Below are positions 4,761-5,319 of a stretch of DNA of 5,319 nucleotides, piece after piece. The stretch comes from Desulfonatronovibrio sp. (GTDB lineage: Bacteria > Desulfobacterota > Desulfovibrionia > Desulfovibrionales > Desulfonatronovibrionaceae). The translations under genes were made by a program, and so were the position numbers. The DNA is taken from positions 1 to 5,319 of the forward strand of contig PWPY01000243.1 in assembly GCA_003558575.1 (NCBI GenBank), in the 5' to 3' direction. The first letter of the stretch is position 1, and every line of letters begins with the position of its first letter. The notes beneath the pieces are model-generated. The model was given only the letters and a program-made list of their open reading frames with translations. It did not search any database and had not been told where the DNA came from.

Positions 4761-5319
4761 ATGTATTTCCCGGTTGCCGGAATTGAAATAGCTCCCTGGA
4801 TACCTTTTGTTGCTGGCTTTGCAGTGGCTTTTGTCTGCTCCATGGGAGGAGTGTCAGGCGCAAACCTTCTGCTGCCATTTCAGGTCAGTGTCCTGGGATT
4901 TGTCACACCAGCTGTAAGCGCCACCAACCATCTCTTCAATATAGTCGCCATTCCCAGCGGAGTTTACAGATTTATCAGAGAGGGCCGAATGGTCTGGCCT
5001 TTGACCTGGATTGTCATTGCCGGAACTGTCCCTGGAGTTTTTATCGGGGTCTTTCTCAGAATCCAGTATCTCCCTGATCCAGCACACTTCCGCATCTTTG
5101 CCGGCCTGGTGCTTCTTTATATCGGTTATGTCCTGGTCCGCTCACTCATCCAGGGTCCTCCTCCAGGAACAGACAAGGCTTCTTCTGAAAAAAGATTTCA
5201 GGAACTGGTCAGTCGTTTTAATAAGATGGACGCTGCAACCAGGGAGCCTCTGCCCAGGGTAGAGCTGCATCACTTTGGACTGAAGTCCAAAGTGATGCAG
5301 CTCTACCCTGGGCAGAGGC
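4761..5319 (+). CDS. TSUP (TauE/SafE, DUF81) family membrane transporter, 5' part only
   Basis: The frame opens at ATG 4761 and runs off the right edge without a stop, giving 186 codons. It begins MYFPVAGIEIAPWIPFVAGF and shows hydrophobic segments at about residues 12-28, 35-50, 55-70, 80-99 and 110-130. The glycine-rich turn SMGGVSGANLLLP (27-39) and the following NHLFNIVAIPSGVYRF (56-71) are typical of the TSUP family of inner-membrane anion transporters, members of which move sulfite, sulfonates or other anions. Linkage to a TunR-like regulator suggests tungstate or molybdate as cargo, probably export or detoxification, but that is inference. Residues about 131-174 form a charged hydrophilic linker. 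The frame after about 5282 is the reverse complement of the bases before it, so residues from about 175 on are probably not real. The remaining, C-terminal part of the family fold is outside the window. Confidence 0.88.
   Translation, partial: MYFPVAGIEIAPWIPFVAGFAVAFVCSMGGVSGANLLLPFQVSVLGFVTPAVSATNHLFNIVAIPSGVYRFIREGRMVWPLTWIVIAGTVPGVFIGVFLRIQYLPDPAHFRIFAGLVLLYIGYVLVRSLIQGPPPGTDKASSEKRFQELVSRFNKMDAATREPLPRVELHHFGLKSKVMQLYPGQR
5246..5319. repeat. Perfect 74-bp fold-back palindrome at the window end, probable artefact
   Basis: Two perfectly complementary 36-base arms (5246-5281 and 5284-5319) flank a 2-base centre, GA. The repeat stops exactly at the last base of the window and lies inside the TSUP coding frame. 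Perfect arms with almost no loop, inside a gene and flush with a sequence end, are what a fold-back chimera or an assembler turning round at a contig end produces. A natural hairpin is possible but less likely. Confidence 0.9.

Noticed and set aside
4854..5262. Short open frames on both strands inside the TSUP region
   Set aside because: They are shadows of the transporter frame beginning at 4761, which has the strong ribosome binding site and family motifs.

Overview
The window looks like a contig from a sulfate-reducing deltaproteobacterium (Desulfovibrionales-like) with moderate GC. The strongest pointer is a tyrosine-recombinase/Mop-domain fusion regulator divergent from a TSUP transporter gene. 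As I recall, this pairing is described as the TunR tungstate/molybdate system of sulfate reducers. Species cannot be read from the sequence.

Layout. Positions 1-90 (minus) may hold the first 30 codons of a gene running off the left edge. Positions 91-281 are a promoter region. Positions 282-2645 (plus) are a tight two-gene nucleotide-sugar operon: a UDP-glucuronate 4-epimerase and a WbpA-type UDP-N-acetylglucosamine 6-dehydrogenase. Both make activated uronic-acid sugars for capsule, O-antigen or other surface polysaccharide. Directly after the dehydrogenase stop lies a decayed IS5-family transposase fragment (about 2646-3052, minus), with two opposite single-base frameshifts and both ends missing. 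Positions 3053-3188 hold no clear gene, only a 28-codon hydrophobic frame after the tunR stop.

Positions 3189-4262 (minus) encode the TunR-like regulator. Its XerC/D-like domain has lost the catalytic tyrosine and another active-site residue, and it carries two Mop (oxyanion-binding) domains. A 498-bp intergenic region (4263-4760) separates it from the divergent TSUP permease gene (4761 to the right edge, incomplete). This spacer holds a candidate tunR promoter, an interleaved inverted-repeat element (4386-4474), a stretch with nothing I recognise (4475-4614), and a candidate TSUP promoter. A 28-bp near-perfect palindrome sits over the predicted TSUP transcription start. A leader hairpin and a strong ribosome binding site follow.

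The simplest model is that TunR senses tungstate/molybdate through its Mop domains, binds the palindrome like a recombinase that no longer cuts, and represses the TSUP transporter. The right edge ends in a perfect 74-bp fold-back inside the TSUP reading frame. This is most likely an amplification or assembly artefact, so the last approximately 37 bases should not be trusted as genomic sequence.
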